Assembly (NCBI GenBank): GCA_003552885.1 | Contig: PUPA01000160.1 | Coordinates: 1 to 5,827 of the forward strand | Direction: 5' to 3' | Length of the DNA stretch: 5,827 nucleotides | From: Natrialbaceae archaeon | GTDB taxonomy: Archaea > Halobacteriota > Halobacteria > Halobacteriales > Natrialbaceae | Notes under the pieces: generated by a model | Database searches by the model: none | Seen by the model: the letters and a program-made list of their open reading frames with translations, nothing else | Told to the model about the DNA's origin: nothing | Translations under genes and position numbers: made by a program | Shown: piece by piece, positions 5,806 through 5,827 of the stretch | How positions within the stretch are numbered: position 1 is the first letter of the stretch | Layout: the number at the start of each line of letters is the position of its first letter

Positions 5806-5812
5806 ACAAAAG
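5806..5812 (-). promoter_or_regulatory. TATA-like box of the VOC gene
   Basis: On the minus strand CTTTTGT is centred 26 bases before the ATG at 5783, inside a C-rich context. It is a weak match to an archaeal TATA box but is the only AT-rich element in the visible upstream sequence, which is cut by the window edge at 5827. Confidence 0.4.
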
Positions 5813-5827
5813 CGTTGACCGACCCCC

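Overview
The window looks like chromosomal or large-plasmid DNA of a halophilic archaeon (class Halobacteria). GC is very high with C/G-rich third codon positions. The predicted proteins are rich in Asp and Glu and poor in Lys. Several genes have a TATA-like box 26-30 bases ahead of the first codon and no leader, as is common in haloarchaea. The genus cannot be set from the sequence.

Layout. Bases 3-83 are a pure GTCCC pentamer microsatellite. A plus-strand gene for a DUF849/BKACE beta-keto acid cleavage enzyme follows (172-1107). It runs convergently, with a 10-base gap, into a minus-strand operon that reads nosD (4718-2745), nosF (2748-2011) and nosY (2014-1118). These three genes overlap by 4 bases at each junction and encode the copper-site maturation complex of nitrous oxide reductase: a periplasmic-side beta-helix protein, an ABC ATPase and an ABC-2 type membrane protein. 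The NosD has a membrane anchor and a NosL-like domain ahead of the beta-helix. No nosZ is present here.

Beyond a 187-base divergent promoter region (4719-4905), a small three-helix membrane protein of unknown function is encoded on the plus strand (4906-5394). Its N-terminal part carries five tandem copies of an 8-residue repeat. The divergent region holds one TATA box for each direction and a perfect 7-3-7 inverted repeat, GGTTCGA-TGC-TCGAACC. The half-sites GTTCG/CGAAC with a 5-base spacer resemble what I remember of the proposed cis element of haloarchaeal denitrification genes. The window ends with a minus-strand VOC/glyoxalase-fold gene (5783-5391), whose stop codon is shared with that of the membrane protein in one CTAG.

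How the genes fit together. The nosDFY operon and its divergent partner form one likely functional block (copper/N2O reductase maturation, probably used under low oxygen). The BKACE enzyme and the VOC protein look like unrelated metabolic neighbours. The main leads are the divergent unknown membrane protein, the candidate operator between it and nosD, the cysteine-free NosL-like domain fused to NosD, and the two tandem repeats.
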